Of a DNA stretch of 64,000 bases, positions 24,301-36,578 are shown piece by piece. The position numbers and the translations under genes were made by a program. This DNA comes from Cystobasidium ongulense (Eukaryota > Basidiomycota > Cystobasidiomycetes > Cystobasidiales > Cystobasidiaceae): positions 264,236-328,235 of the forward strand of contig BQUP01000010.1 in the NCBI GenBank assembly GCA_022835595.1. The letters run 5' to 3'. Positions within the stretch are counted from its first letter, which is position 1, and each line of letters opens with the position of its first letter. The notes beneath the pieces are model-generated. The model saw nothing but the letters and a program-made list of their open reading frames with translations, did not search any database and was not told the origin of the DNA.

Positions 24301-27300
24301 GAGTGTAGAGACGTAGCCACTGTCCGAGTGGTTTCGATCGAATCACTGCTGAGTAGACTGCCGGATCCTCTCGTGAAACTTGATTCGCTTGCTGAGTCTG
24401 CATCACCCTGTTCCGTACTCTTCTTGGCTCGTATGGCTGCAAGCAAGCTGCCAGGCACGGCCATAGGTGCACCGAATCGACCACGAGAAGCAGGGGATCC
24501 ATCTTGTAGTGTAGACACACTTCTCTGCGCCAGTGTAGGTACCGGGGTAAGTTCCTGATTTTTTCCGCTTGGCGAGTTGTGACTAGATGGTGAGTGCGTG
24601 AGCTGTTGCCGATAGCCTCCAGGAGATGGAGTATTCTTGTTCTTGTCCCTAGCGCGTGTACTTTGCTGAGGTGAAGCATATTGTGCCCTCTCGTGCAGCA
24701 AACCAAGGTGAGCTGCACCACTTGCCAAACTTTCTTCAATGTGTAGTCGGACGGCAGTATCGTCCGCATCCTCGAACATGGATCTCCCGGTGTCTCGGTT
24801 ACCAGGAATGTTAGATCCGTGAGCTGTGATAGACGCTGCCTTTTTGGGATCGAACCCTTTCCAATCGTCTCGATTTGCACTTGCTTGAGCTGACGATAGA
24901 TGCCTGCCTTCCAGCCGCTGTATCGTTTTGACCCTCTCCATTTTCTTTTCCATAAGGCTCATGAGCTCATGGCGGTCGAGTATTCCTTCTTCGTCCTGAA
25001 CGCTTTCGAGTACACGTGATTCTTTCAGCATGTTAAACAACTCGCGAGTCTGTAAATCTTGCTGAGCTATGGCATCCTTGCTAGCCCGTTCGATGTCCTC
25101 AAGCTTCTTCCGCAGCATCTCCGTTGTCTGACGAGATACCTCAAGGTCTTCCTCAGTGCGGAACAATTGAGTCTTGAGCTCGCCCACCAAGCCGTCATCT
25201 TTTTGATCCATATCTCTTTCTAGCTCCTTCTTCTCCCGAGTCAACTTTGATATAACACCTTTCAGTATTCGATTCTTCTCCTCCACCTCCTCGGACCGAG
25301 CTTGGTCTGCGAATTGTGCTGCCATGGTCGCAACACTTTTGTTGACTATGGCAGAAAAATCCTTCTCAACTGCTTTACGATCCATCACAATAGCTGTGAC
25401 TAATCTGTCTATAAGCTGAAAATAGCGCACTCTTGTCTCGCCTTGCTCCCGTATGAACAGCAGATGCTGGAGAGTTGACAACAGAAAGTCGTAGGCTCGA
25501 GATCCCTCTACAATACCCAGCAAGGCGCGGAGGATATCCCAAGGATCTTGGAAGTCTCGAAGAACACCTTCCCGAAACTGTGATGAGAATTCATCATGAT
25601 CTTGTTCCGCACGGTCTTCATAGTTGTCTATCTGCCGGTCGATACCGCTATGCTTTAGGGTCCGCATCTTGTCTAATATGCGGCCCAGTCCGGATGCCTC
25701 CATCTGCCCTCGTAGGTGCATTCGAACTTCAAGCTCGGCAGGAACCAGCACGATAGCGTTGATGAACAAGCAGTTTGACCACTGTCGGTAGCTCAACAAT
25801 TTAGCATGCGTACAGTATAGTCACTTTCCCCTTCACTTACACAATACTCCGCCAGAGCGTTGTCGCCTGCCGTGGTAGCGGCTACATCGCTAGCGGCATG
25901 CATTGCTAGTTGGGCTTCTCTCCCCCGCAAGGTCTTAATATCGTCACTTGCACCGACTAGCGATCCCATCTTGCCTCTTCCGTCCAAAGTAGCTTCCAGT
26001 ATAGTAAACCACGCGTCGAATCGGCCGTGATCTCCTTTGACGTTCATGAGGTTGTCCAAGCCCTTCAGCACGTAGCTGTGTCCTATCAGCGAGCTGATGC
26101 CTTGATACGACAGGAACGTGAGCATGTCCATGACAAGCTTTCGAGATTGAACGCTAGGGGAGCAAATGTCCAGGGTGATATTGATGATGCTTTGAGGATG
26201 GGACATGGCTGCATCGAGACCCATCTAGAATTGAATTGGCATGTATCAGTACGCGAAGCAAGGAGACTCGGATCTGGCTTATCTTTACTCACCTGCATCT
26301 GCAAGAGATGCTTGAGACACTTGACAATCTCAAGTTCCATTTTCAGGTCATGCTCCTTCCGAGGCACAGGCAGTTTTGATATATTTGCGAGCGTGTTCGT
26401 GAGCACCGACAGACCATGAAGCTTGTTGACGAAAGTCTCGACCCAAGAGATTTCGTATGTCCGTAGACCGACGGTAAGACTTGATACGACAGCAGGCTGT
26501 ATAGAACCATCCATAAACTTTGTCAAATACCACTCTGGGCTTTCAGTCTTGCCGCGCTGAAGACGCATCTTGTTATTAGGCTCAGACACATTTCCAGATA
26601 CAAGCGCACTCTGCTCCTGCATCGGTATACCTGCCATAGTGGGTATTGCCTGCATCTGTGGTGTCGTGCGGTCAACATGTATAGACTTGCGCGTCTGCTT
26701 CCAGTCTTGCAATTTATCGTTGAAGATCATCGTCCACTTCTTCGTTACAGGCCACTGCCTCATGCCATCTCGATCTCGCATAGGCACGTCGGTGCGCTGT
26801 AGCAGATCTTCAAACAGACTTTCGATATCATTGTCGCTTGACGGCCGAGGGAAGACGAATTCTGATGCGGTAATGGGAGGTGTAGGTGGTGCCACTCGAC
26901 TTGAATTTAGAGAAATTGAGGAGCGATGCGATTTGACGGAATGCGTAGACGCTTGCGAGGCACGCATCGCTGCTTGTTGGGATGATGTGGTAGAGTTGCC
27001 AGGCGTATTATAGGGATAAGTAGGATTAGTTTGCAGACCAAATTGGCTGGAAGAATTGCCTATCGAACGCATAGTAGGTGAATAAGGTGGAATGAGATCG
27101 TTGCGAGACTGCGTAGAGCCTGTTCGGTCGCGTCCGTGTTGACTGGACGAGCTTCTAGCATCTTCAGACTGACGGCCATGGTTACTTGAACGCGAGTTGG
27201 CTCGTTTGGAAGCACCTTCTGGTACTGAATATGCTGAACTTGTTGTGGCAACACTTTGGCGTCGACCGTCATCATGCGAGGGGCGAGGAAGGCGCTCTGT

Positions 27301-27753
27301 AGGCCGGTGAGAAGGCCGTGATGATGTACTCGAGGTATGCGTGCTGCTTGTATAATGGCTTGTGTCGGCTTCGTTCGATGTACTCGGGTGACTGCGTGTC
27401 TGGCTGCTGCTACTAAAGTCTGGCCTTGGGCCTCGTTGCCGGCTGGTACTGCTATGCTGGCTGCTCCTAGATAGCGATGAAGCTTGTGCAGGGTGTCTGC
27501 CATTGCTATATGGTTCATGTTCCGGTATGAGCTGCATTGTTGGCGGATGGTCCCTGAGCGTAGGCGAGGTCATGGACAGGTCTGAAGCATACGACCGCCG
27601 GTCGGTTGTCGCGGGGCCAGACTCGCTGCTGATGCTATGCCGCGGCACAGGTGGTGCATCTGGCTGGCTCGTATCGCCATAAGCTATACTGCTCTTCTCC
27701 AGCGCGTCGCCGCCTGAATTGGTCCTCGACCTGTGCCGTATGCTTTTGAACAT
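21391..27753 (-). CDS. BNI1: Bni1-type formin (GBD/FH3-FH1-FH2), contains an assembly gap
   Basis: An actin-nucleating diaphanous-type formin of roughly 1,900-2,000 residues. The ATG at 27753 (MFKSIRHRSRTNSGG) starts a Ser-rich region. The GTPase-binding domain follows (DIESLFEDLLQRTDVP...PVTKKWTMIFNDKLQDWK), then FH3 (KLVMDMLTFLSYQGISSLIG; GLGRILDKMRTLKHSG) and a coiled coil near 24900-25300. FH1 carries two long proline runs encoded at about 24030-24160. FH2 begins RQQMKQLNWQKVDISHLERTIW and continues after the gap through FLTELQHALPSP, DRFLVELMRMGRISARVKGML, FVLLMGNFNNGLGHNGGAHGFK and DTKAANGLTWLHYVVKYV. The tail is acidic with a basic coiled segment (AKERRHAKARAAKKEKDEIL). The N-gap (23488-23501) and the adjoining poly-G interrupt FH2 next to a likely intron acceptor (TTTTCATAG on the minus strand). 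Confidence 0.94.
23473..23501. other. Assembly gap with flanking 15-bp poly-G run
   Basis: Fifteen G (23473-23487) adjoin fourteen N (23488-23501). On the coding strand this is N14 followed by poly-C and then a pyrimidine-rich intron end with a TAG acceptor, so the homopolymer probably lies in an intron of the formin FH2 region. The true length and a few FH2 codons and the donor site are unknown. Confidence 0.95.
24030..24165 (-). repeat. BNI1: Proline-codon repeat of formin FH1
   Basis: GGT/GGA/GGC-rich low-complexity DNA (CC-rich on the coding strand) encoding two proline runs separated by LPAGFRPAAGA. These are profilin-binding tracts of the FH1 domain. Such tracts are prone to length change. 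Confidence 0.85.
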
Positions 27754-29228
27754 TGTTGCTGCTAATCCTGCTGGGTCGGGGCGAGCCGCCCAATTCTCCT
27801 GGAGGTACTCCCGGCTAATGTGAGATCATGCCGTACTTGCTGCGTGTATGCTTCAATGTCCAAGGTGTCGAGGCCTGCTTCCTGAGCTTATTGACAGCTC
27901 GATCTCGTCGCGGCTTTAGCCCTTTGACGATAATTTACGCGCCTCTTGTCTTCTCCAATTCGGTATGTAGGCTCTTACGATAGCCTTTGGCTGCAGGAGC
28001 TCGATAGTTCGTATCGAATGCGTCTGTCAACTCAATTCTCCTCGTCGAGGCTCCACGGCTGGTTTGGTGCGATGCCAGCCAGCAACTCGTTCAAAAACTG
28101 CTAAGTCGCCATCGATACACTTCTTACACTCGAATCCTGCGCCCAGCCTTTGATGCAACACAAGAGTGGAATCTAACAACGTACGCCAGCCTTCACGAGC
28201 CCATCTGTCGTCACTTTTACATAGAGACGAGCGCACAGTTTCAACATGTATCTCGAAGGACAACACATGCACGCGCAATTGCGGAAGCAAAGGTCCTCCC
28301 TTCTCATTTCGTATAGACCTGTCGCTGCTGGAGTGCTTCGTATCCGCAGCTGATACAAGTACCTCTATCATGTATTCACCTCCTGAGCAGCCGCGCATTA
28401 TCGGTCATTATTGTCAGATCTTGTTACCCCTTCCACCTAGCAAACTTTTCAATGGAATAAGTCCTTGGCGGCTTTAAGCCATCCAGAGAGAACTCAAGCA
28501 CACAATGATAGCGACAGCCTGCCGTTGCTTCTTCGTGGTAAGCTGTACAGGCACAGTCAAGCATTGTGTTCTTAACATTATAGATACTGACACGTGACAC
28601 TGCTTTCCCGATCCTGGAGGTCCTTTATACCTAAGCTAGTGCAGGCTGGACGTCGACACTCAGACCCCGTACGCTCTTGTAGAAGCTCCTGACAGCATAA
28701 CACACCATCTGCGTCACAGTTACAGTGGTCAGACATTCAGCGATTGGCATCTGGCGAATTCTCGAAGTTGCACTGGCCTATTTGTGCTAAGGCAGGTGGC
28801 GACTCGGCCTCGGATGTAGATGTCCTGATGTCCTACGGTGCGCGAAGAATGGGTGCTGCAAGATTTACAACGTCATTCTCCTGAGATAGATCTCCTGCCT
28901 CTGGATTGTCCCTGAGGAGGCTTGCAGTGCCGCATAGCCAGGGCCGACAGGCTTGCCGAAGAACGTCGGCCCGTTTTGCGATCTTCGATTTGAGAATGGG
29001 CTGCAATGATCTGCAAAGCGTTCAGGACCAAATTAGATGCATCACAGGTATATGAAGCATGGATAATTTGGCTGCGTCATCTCTGCTTGTTGATCCGCAT
29101 CGAGAATGCCTCCAACAAAGCCTCCAACAACCACTTAATTTCCAATTTTCTTCCCTCCCGTTTCTCCCAACTATCGTTTGGCCATTTATCTGGAGCTCCA
29201 CTCTTTCCCCATACAACACAAAATCACA
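27754..29228. promoter_or_regulatory. Divergent intergenic region, formin / ferritin-like gene
   Basis: About 1.5 kb between genes read outward. The overlapping open frames at 28027-28477 on both strands have no motifs and are rejected. A pyrimidine-rich stretch at about 29140-29225 just before the ferritin-like ATG looks like a fungal CT-rich promoter or leader. Confidence 0.45.
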
Positions 29229-30675
29229 ATGAAGAGCATCGCTACAGTCGCAACCCTCGCTATGGCCGCAGGCTCCGTAATGGCGGCTCCTGCCATGGTG
29301 GCGCGCCAGAATATCAACGCCAACGGAACTACTGGTGAGCTTCAACTACCCGACTTCAAATCTTTCTGCCCGCCTCTAATCTTCTTGCGTTATGCTTATT
29401 CTCAGCTGGTGGTGTTGCCGATGTCGACATTCTCCAATTGTAAGCCAAACCTCTTTCTCCAACCTCCGATGCACGTGCATCAGGAGGCGGCGGACATTAG
29501 CGATCGAAAGGTCTAACTGCTATTCCTGGATAGTGCTCTGTCCCTTGAGTACCTAGAGATCAATCTGTACGAGACTTTGGTCACAACATACGATGATAGC
29601 GCTTTCGAAAGCGCTGGTTTCACAAAAGCAGACCGGGCCACCTTCAAGCAGATCATCGCCCAAGAAAAGATGCACATTGGTGCTCTCAGAAGGGATGTTA
29701 ATATGCGTACGTAATAAAAGGGTCTCTGAACTCAGCCTACCGCTGACTTGTCCGGTTCTGCAGTCGGTGGCACTCCCATTCAGCCCTGCAAATACGACTA
29801 CGGCAAAGTCACTTCCCTCAACCAGCTGCTGAATGCTACCGACGTAAGTTTATGTTCTTTCGTATAGCCGTACTCGTACTGATTTCGTCATACAGGCTGT
29901 GAACGGTCTTGGACCTTCTGCTTATATCGGAGCTGGTGGCTATCTAAGCAGCAAGCTCCTTCTTACTGAGGGCGCAGGTATTGGAAATATCGAAACGAGA
30001 CACAACTCCTGGCTTAATGGTCTTATCGGCCGCAGCGAGCAGCCGAGTGAGCCCTGGCGTTCATTTTAAAGAGTGTAATATTCACTAACCAGCTTCTTGA
30101 TTCGTACAGTCGCCTTCCAACTTCCATTGAGCCCTACTCAGTCATACGGTGTTGCTTCCCAATTTATCGTTGAAGGCAGTTGCCCCGATGGGCCACCAAA
30201 GGCAGTCACTGCATTCCCTCCCTCTTTGACGATCACCAACAAGGGATGGCCCGCTTCGCCCCTCAATGCTGGCGACAAGGTATATGTCAAGCCGGGCAAG
30301 CAAGTCGATGCTCCTCGTGCCGCCTTCCTCTGTAAGAATAAACATAATCCTTCGCACTAATTGTGCATTATCTGATGATATGTACTCTATTTTAGACGGC
30401 TTTAATACTACTATCGTCAACTTTGACAGCTCCGATTCCTCTGCTCAAATCCCGTACGATTTTGCTGGACAGGGATATATTGTTCTCACCAATGCGGTTC
30501 AGGGACAGGAATTGAACGATGACAAGTAAGCCTAGTCATACAATTCGCAAATGTGACTGGACTGACACCACACCTCCGCCTCTACAGCTCCCTCACCGTT
30601 CCTCAGGCTCTTTACGTTGACAAGCCAGCTTGGGACTATGCCAACGACGAAGTCAGCACTTATCAGTTCTCATAG
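29229..30675 (+). CDS. Secreted ferritin-like domain protein (Rds1-like)
   Basis: A secreted protein with a ferritin-like four-helix domain (Ferritin_2 type), similar to fungal stress-response proteins called Rds1. The ATG at 29229 begins a clear signal peptide (MKSIATVATLAMAAGSVMAAP) followed by a probable maturation region. Exons then give GGVADVDILQFALSLEYLE, a helix with the expected Glu residues, FTKADRATFKQIIAQEKMH (second metal-type Glu-X2-His), VNGLGPSAYIGAGGYL, IETRHNSWLNGLIG, and a C-terminal beta-rich part ending WDYANDEVSTYQFS before the TAG at 30673-30675. Seven or more short introns interrupt it. Metal binding and any stress role are inferred from the family; the biochemical function is not established. 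Confidence 0.88.
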
Positions 30676-31238
30676 AGCACCAACAAACTTTTCATTTCTA
30701 CTATGAATGGACATTGAGTGTGGTGTCCCTTGTTACACCGTCTCGCGATTGCCGCTTCACATGTTGAAGATTTATCTTTCTTACACACAGCACTACGCAA
30801 GTTTAATGGCTGGAGGCATGGTTATTGTCGAAGCTGTCGCGCATATGCGCTAAATGTACCGTAGTGACTCAAACCTGTAGCCATGGTAATTTTTATGGTC
30901 TGTGATAATCTGAACTTGACTAATTGTTGGTATTTCTGCGTCGCTCCAATGCGCTCTTTTCGAAGATCCCAGGTGTGCGGGCTGTCATGGCTTGTCTTGC
31001 CCCAGAGCCGGACAAGTATTGAAGGCCGAACGCCTTGTAATCCTGTCTGCTGTGCAGGGACACCCCTTGTGTACTCTTCAACGTCTTTACGCCATGGATG
31101 GTCTGCTTGCTAGGTGATTTCATAATGTGCTTGGCCTTCCATTTCGACCATATTTACCAGTAGAGAACCTTAAATTTGCTGTTGGTATGTGAGGGTCAGT
31201 CCCTGATAGCTATGTGAAAGTCGGTGGCTCTCTATGGC
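30676..31238. other. Convergent intergenic region
   Basis: 560 bp between two genes reading toward each other; it should hold both 3' ends. Open frames at 30883-31123 overlap on opposite strands and have no recognised motifs. Confidence 0.45.
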
Positions 31239-31718
31239 TTACTGTGGTGGAATCAGTCCCGCTCGTTCTTCCTTGTCCCTCTGAGCTCGCTGCTTGAGTT
31301 CCCATTGCAGGTACTCTGCTTTCCTTTTAGGAGTGTCTTCAAGGAAGGTCCGCTTGATGGCGCGTACTTCCTGCCATAACTCGTACTCTTTTTTACGTAA
31401 ATCTGCTTCTCGACGCTGCAGGGGTGTTATTTCTGCAGTTACGGCATCACATTGAGCTTTCAGGTCTTGCACGATTGCAAATTGCTTGTCGTATTCTTCT
31501 TGTTCCTATGAATACAGATTAGAGCATCACGAAGGATCATCAGTACTAATGCCTGGACGATTGTGTACAAAGGGTATGCCTACGAAACTCTTGGGTTGTG
31601 GCATTTTACGCTTTTGCTTTTCTTTGATACTGAGATTTCGCTGGCTTGAAGGCAGTGGCAGGACTGCGCTCCGTCTGAGCGACGAGCGAGCAGTAGATCT
31701 GCAAAGGTTGAGAAGCAT
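31239..31718 (-). CDS. Small coiled-coil protein with probable mitochondrial presequence
   Basis: I do not recognise this family. The ATG at 31718 begins an Arg/Ser/Leu-rich N-terminus without acidic residues (MLLNLCRSTARSSLRRSAVL), a typical mitochondrial targeting pattern. A short exon reading SFVGIPF is followed by an intron (probable GTACAC donor near 31570, ATAG acceptor near 31506) into EQEEYDKQFAIVQDLKAQCDAV. The rest is a highly charged helix (READLRKKEYELWQEVRAIK...RKAEYLQWELKQRAQRDKEE) likely to form a coiled coil, ending AGLIPPQ. Total about 105 residues. Small, basic, helical mitochondrial proteins of this kind include mitoribosomal and respiratory assembly factors; nothing visible chooses between them. 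It shares a promoter region of about 160 bp with the histone chaperone gene. Confidence 0.6.
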
Positions 31719-31877
31719 CGTGCCTTGTCAGGGAGTGAGTTGGGTAAAGGCAGTCCAGTATGCACATTTCCAAAGCTTCGTGATACAGAGGTGATCGAGC
31801 TTGCAATCAAGGCAAATCGTGCATACATGTAGGCGACTCATTCTCTTTGCTCTGCACCCTCCAAGAACAGCATCAAC

Positions 31878-33965
31878 ATGAGCATTACTCCACGCGAGGT
31901 AGAGGCTATCAGAGCCATCGTCACGGAAGCCATACAGAATGGCCAGGCCGAGTGAGTGGTCATGTCGCGCCCCGAATGCTGGGAGAGTAAACAGTCAGAG
32001 GCTGATCGAATGCATTGCATCCTTCTACGCCCTCGACGCGCCTGACTACACACTTCTGGTATTCACAATCAACCCTTTAACGATGTGGATTCGTCCTCTC
32101 CAGCATAATCACGAAAAAGATGGTCGTAAAGGCACTACTTTCGCGCCTCGACCTACAAGGCGATCACTTTGACAAAGAGCAGCGGAATACGGTAGCTGCC
32201 AGAGCAAAGCAAGTCCTAGTGCGTTGAATACAATCTATACTACGATCTCTTGGATGGAAAAAACTTACCTCTGATCCTCGGGAAGGACGATTATGATGCA
32301 GCGCAAGCACAGAATGCAGGGTCCCCCGGCGAAGCTAGCTCGCCCGTCAAACGGCCTCCACCTGTACGGAAAATCGATTGATTTTGAAGCCTTATCCAAA
32401 TTATGCTCGGACTGATAATCCTTATTGATTCTCCGCTCAAGGTACGTCCTGCGAAAGTCGCGACTATTGCAAGTTCGCCACCGCCAGCGAAAGTCAAGGC
32501 GAAACCTACCAAGGTAAGCAGGTCACTCGAAGCCTCACTACAGTAAATCTATCTAACCGTTGCTTTTTTGACAACACAAGCCTATCATATCTGACAGTGA
32601 AGACGACGGAAGCGAAACACCTAAGAAGCCCAAGACAAAGACTATGCCTCAGAAGGCTAAGTCGCCAGTAGTAAGTGAAAAGACAGAAAGTCTCATACAA
32701 CGAGACTAACGCTCATTCGACCGCCTGCTTTGAGATTCCGAATGAGGCGGCAGCCCAGAAAAGCAGGAAGCGGAAATCTCAAGATGCCTTCCGGACATCA
32801 GAGTTCATCAATTCAGAGGTTAGCTACATTACCATTCTTTCGTCTAGGGCAATCAGAGGGGATGGTGGATCTGATGTGGACTTGATTGTGCTTTGCAGGG
32901 TGATCCGATCTCAGCTAGTCAAGCTGGCGTGGTACATTCAGAGGGCAGTGACTCCGAAGATCAGCCGAAGAAGAAGAGTAAGCCTGCGAGCAAGAAAACG
33001 GAAGGAAAGGCTAAAGAAAAGGCTGCACCGGTGGGATAAACTGTACTTCGTCAGTTCTTAGGGAAGTATTTCTGACATGACATGTACGTCTAATTAGAAA
33101 AAGGCTCGAAAGAGTACTGCTAGCAGCGATCCGGATGAATGCGAACTGAAGAAACTTAAGGTACGACTCGAGCCAGGCATCCTATATATAAATCAGCTAA
33201 GTCTAATTGTCTGTTTTGGGCGTCCAAATGTGGCAGGACTTCATGACAGCTTGCGAAGCACGTCAGATATGGGGGAATGTGTTTAAAAAACTAGGTCTGA
33301 ACGACACGAAATCTCAGATCCGCTACCTACGTCAACAGTTGAAAGAATTAGGAATGCCAAGTAGGATGTCTATGGAGGCAGCAAAGAAGATAGGTGCTAG
33401 AAGGGCATTAGAAAAAGAGGCTAGGGAACTAGGTATCGACCTTGATGAAGAGGCTGGTCCATCTAAGAATGGCAATGAGAGCCAAGACGAAGGAGAGCCT
33501 GCAAGATCGGCAGGGAGACCTAAAAGAGCAGCTGCACTGAAAAGACCGCCGCCTAAACAGCGTATAAAAATCGATAGTAGCGATGATGATCTTGAAGAAG
33601 GGGATGATGACTCGGACGACAGTGAGAGTGCAGACTCGGATGCTGAAGAGGGCTCAGATAATGGAAATGGCGATGCATCTTCAAGTAGTGAGAGCTCAAG
33701 TGGAGCTGACACTGATGATGACGATGATGCGAAACCTGCAAGAAAGCAATCTAAGGTGTGTCACGCCTATAGTAATGAAGTTCAGGAAAGATCCACAGGA
33801 CGGGAACTGACACAGTTTATGCTTTCGAAAACTTGGTGCCTCCTTTCCACGATCTTGATCCACGCGAAGAAGTCGAAACCTAGTTCCAAAGGGAAAGGAA
33901 AAAAGTCGAAGAAGGCAGTCGAAAGTAGTAGTGATGACGGTTCGGAGGCTGAATACGACGATTGA
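31878..33965 (+). CDS. HIRIP3/CHZ-motif histone chaperone-like protein
   Basis: Probably a nuclear H2A-type histone chaperone related to HIRIP3 and Chz1. Ten small exons splice in frame. The N-terminal helical module (MSITPREVEAIRAIVTEAIQ, then after an intron IITKKMVVKALLSRLDL) resembles the DEK_C/HIRIP3 N-terminal domain. The middle is Lys/Ser/Pro-rich with acidic patches (PIISDSEDDGSETPKKPK). The conserved C-terminal domain reads DFMTACEARQIWGNVFKKLG, then IRYLRQQLKELGMPSRMSME and AAKKIGARRALEKEARELGI, matching the HIRIP3 helical block and its adjoining motif. An extremely acidic Asp/Glu/Ser stretch follows, then KKSKPSSKGKGKKSKKAV and the acidic end. Alternating basic and acidic tracts fit a histone binder. 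Family membership rests on pattern recognition; exon borders in the middle are inferred from GT-AG sites and frame. Confidence 0.72.
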
Positions 33966-36578
33966 TGAAGGTATTGCACGGAATCCTTGATTACACATCA
34001 ACATCGGGAACTACATTTTCAGTATCGCAGAGCAGTGACAGAAGTTGTAGGTTTATCTAGGTTGCTGTTACGTATTTCGCTGTATAATTACTTATTTATT
34101 GAAGAAAGATTGCACGGCGTGTTCTCTTGCCAAGGAAGTGAGGTTTTGTGGTTTTGTGGTTTTGTGGTAGCTCTGGTGCGCGTGCCTAATCGCATTTAGC
34201 AGCCCTTTTCGATCCGATTTCCGGCAGAAAGGATCCGAGCAATTGACTTGGGAGAGACAAGAGCCCATTCTGCAATGATAGAAGAGACTGGGTATGTAGC
34301 TACATCTGAAGCATGATATACGGTAGCTAAATTGATTTTCGTTGACTTCTATTATTTATTCGGCTTTAGAAAGTAATTCGCCACCAGCTTTTCGGCTTCA
34401 CCCGAAAACCCCTTTTTTACCCCAGACTTTATGCAGATCGCGGCTGAGCTCGACGCTGAGGTGCTGCGTCTCCATTAAAAGATAGGAAAGTTGTGGAAGA
34501 GATGAGTAGAATGAGCACAGTCTTATATATCTGGCTTGACATGATCTCTACTCCATTCCCGAATCTGAACTCAGACGTAGCTGTACCACGCCGCTAGCTA
34601 ACGCTTCAAGTCGTACCTAGCTGTGACTTTTCCTGTACGGTATGTGTCGACTAATTGAATAGCACACCGTAAGCACTGTGAATTTGAGTATACGAACAAC
34701 TAGATTATCTCTCTGTAGCTTTAGCATCAAATGTCCGAAAGTAGACGGTTTCTCTTGTGTGATCATTGCAGACTGGGCTTGCGCGAAGAAATAAAATTTC
34801 GAAGCATGTATGGTAGCAAGCCTTGTCTGACCTATTTTTCAATACAAACTCCCCATTGAAACCACTTGGAGACTGATACATCGACTCGTGCACTTCTCGC
34901 AGATTGCTTGCATGCCCGCACGCCCGACAAACTTATTAGCATTTTCTTCGGCGACGAACTGACGTTTTAAGGTGGGCGGAACAGGATGTACGGTACCGTA
35001 TCTCGAGAATACTGTATACGTTTCATGATGATTACAGTATACAGGTAGAATACGAGAGAACTTCTCTCAATCAATCCATTGTATTTGTACCCTTTCACCC
35101 TCTGACTTTGTATATGTGGCATATCTGCGACGAAATTAGGGGTAGCTCTATAAAGTCCCGGCAAAAGAGCGAGTTCGGAATCGCTGAGCCGTCGCAGCGT
35201 TGCGTACATACGCGCAATTGTAGAATAAATATTTGGAAACCAGCATACGAGAATTCTGAATCACTTGATTGTTTGATGCCTACCTAACCACTCGCAAATG
35301 CCTATAATCTAAAGTCTGCTTGCCCATTAAATACGTGAAAACCGGGAAACCAGGTACCAAAGCAGGTGAGTACCTTACCGCATGAGAAACGCTGTTGACA
35401 AGCGTTGTCTCGGATCAGCAGCGATTTAATTCGCTCTATCATACCTACCTACAAATCGGCAAAAGGCAGTTTGAACATATACGTTACACCGTACACACAG
35501 ACGAACAATTCCTGATAGGTGTACGACACCCACCGCCTACGGGTACCTAGATACAAGTCCTCGCGCACAGTCCCGCTTCAAACAGTTCAAAGATTGGGCA
35601 GCCGCATAAATCTCACAAGTTCGTCGAGGTCAACTGGGTAATACAGTAAGAATAGTCAGGTACGTGCATCTATACCTGCACCAATGTATGATGAACCACT
35701 GAGTGTCTCATTTTCAACATTTTAATCGAATCTGTCGACGAAAATCAATCAATCAATCGGTGCCCCTCCCTCTTTCGTCTTTGTATCTATTTTACTCGGA
35801 ATACCCAAATTACCGGTACGCTGCATTGCTCTTGTCTGATCGCATACATTGGATTAGAGTAGTCCCCCATACCCTTCTTTGCTTGTATCTGTTGTCTAGT
35901 CTCAAGTTCGATAGTACGGCAGATAAACGGGGATCACGTATTAATTAATCAAGAGCGTGCGTTGTCTCTGCCGCATCGCAGTAGGACGGAGGGTTTGTTT
36001 TCCAGGACGAGCGAGAAGTGGTCGATAGTAGGCAAAGCCGTGGAGAAGGGTGGAATAGAATTATCTAGAAAGGATACAGAGCCTAGTCAGGCGACCCAGT
36101 GACACCTCCGGCCGCGGCCTCGAGCCAGCCAGAGCGCTACTTGGATCAAAGCACCAAGCTTTCTTCCCAGTTCAAGTAGGTGGTGATATTGGAGCCTGAT
36201 TAAAGGCTCATAAATTAATACTTGCCTTTGGCATCCAGTTCCAGCGCGTCGCATATACTTGACCAGGCGGTCGTCTGTCACTGCGATATCATAGCATTTC
36301 GCGGTGGCCACAATATTGCGTCTCTGCGAGGAAGGACACGCTGTGCGAGGTGAGTGAGACGCGAGCAAGGTACAACGTACAAGCTTCCGACGCTGACAAG
36401 CTGTGCCATTCTCTATTCACTTGCATTCTTTGTTTTGATTATATTGTATCTGATTGCCCTTTGACTTTGCTACGCCACGCCCGTCTTTCTTTTGCTTGGA
36501 GCGAGCGAGCAGCAGGATTTGGTGGCTGCCGCCGTTATTGACAACAGGAAAAATACCAGCAAGCAGGACAGCGTGGCC
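33966..36578. other. Long intergenic region upstream of SDS3
   Basis: 2.6 kb without a convincing gene. It is AT-richer than the flanks, with short open frames broken by stops on both strands. A three-unit GTTTTGTG microsatellite lies at about 34143-34167. The last about 200 bp have long open frames continuous with SDS3 upstream of its first ATG, which may be leader sequence. I see no tRNA. Confidence 0.5.

Noticed and set aside
33560-33760. Asp/Glu-rich repeat as a separate microsatellite feature
   Set aside because: It is coding low complexity within the chaperone gene, with irregular units.
36492-36578. Extension of SDS3 to 36492
   Set aside because: That position is a TTG codon; the first ATG in frame is 36579.
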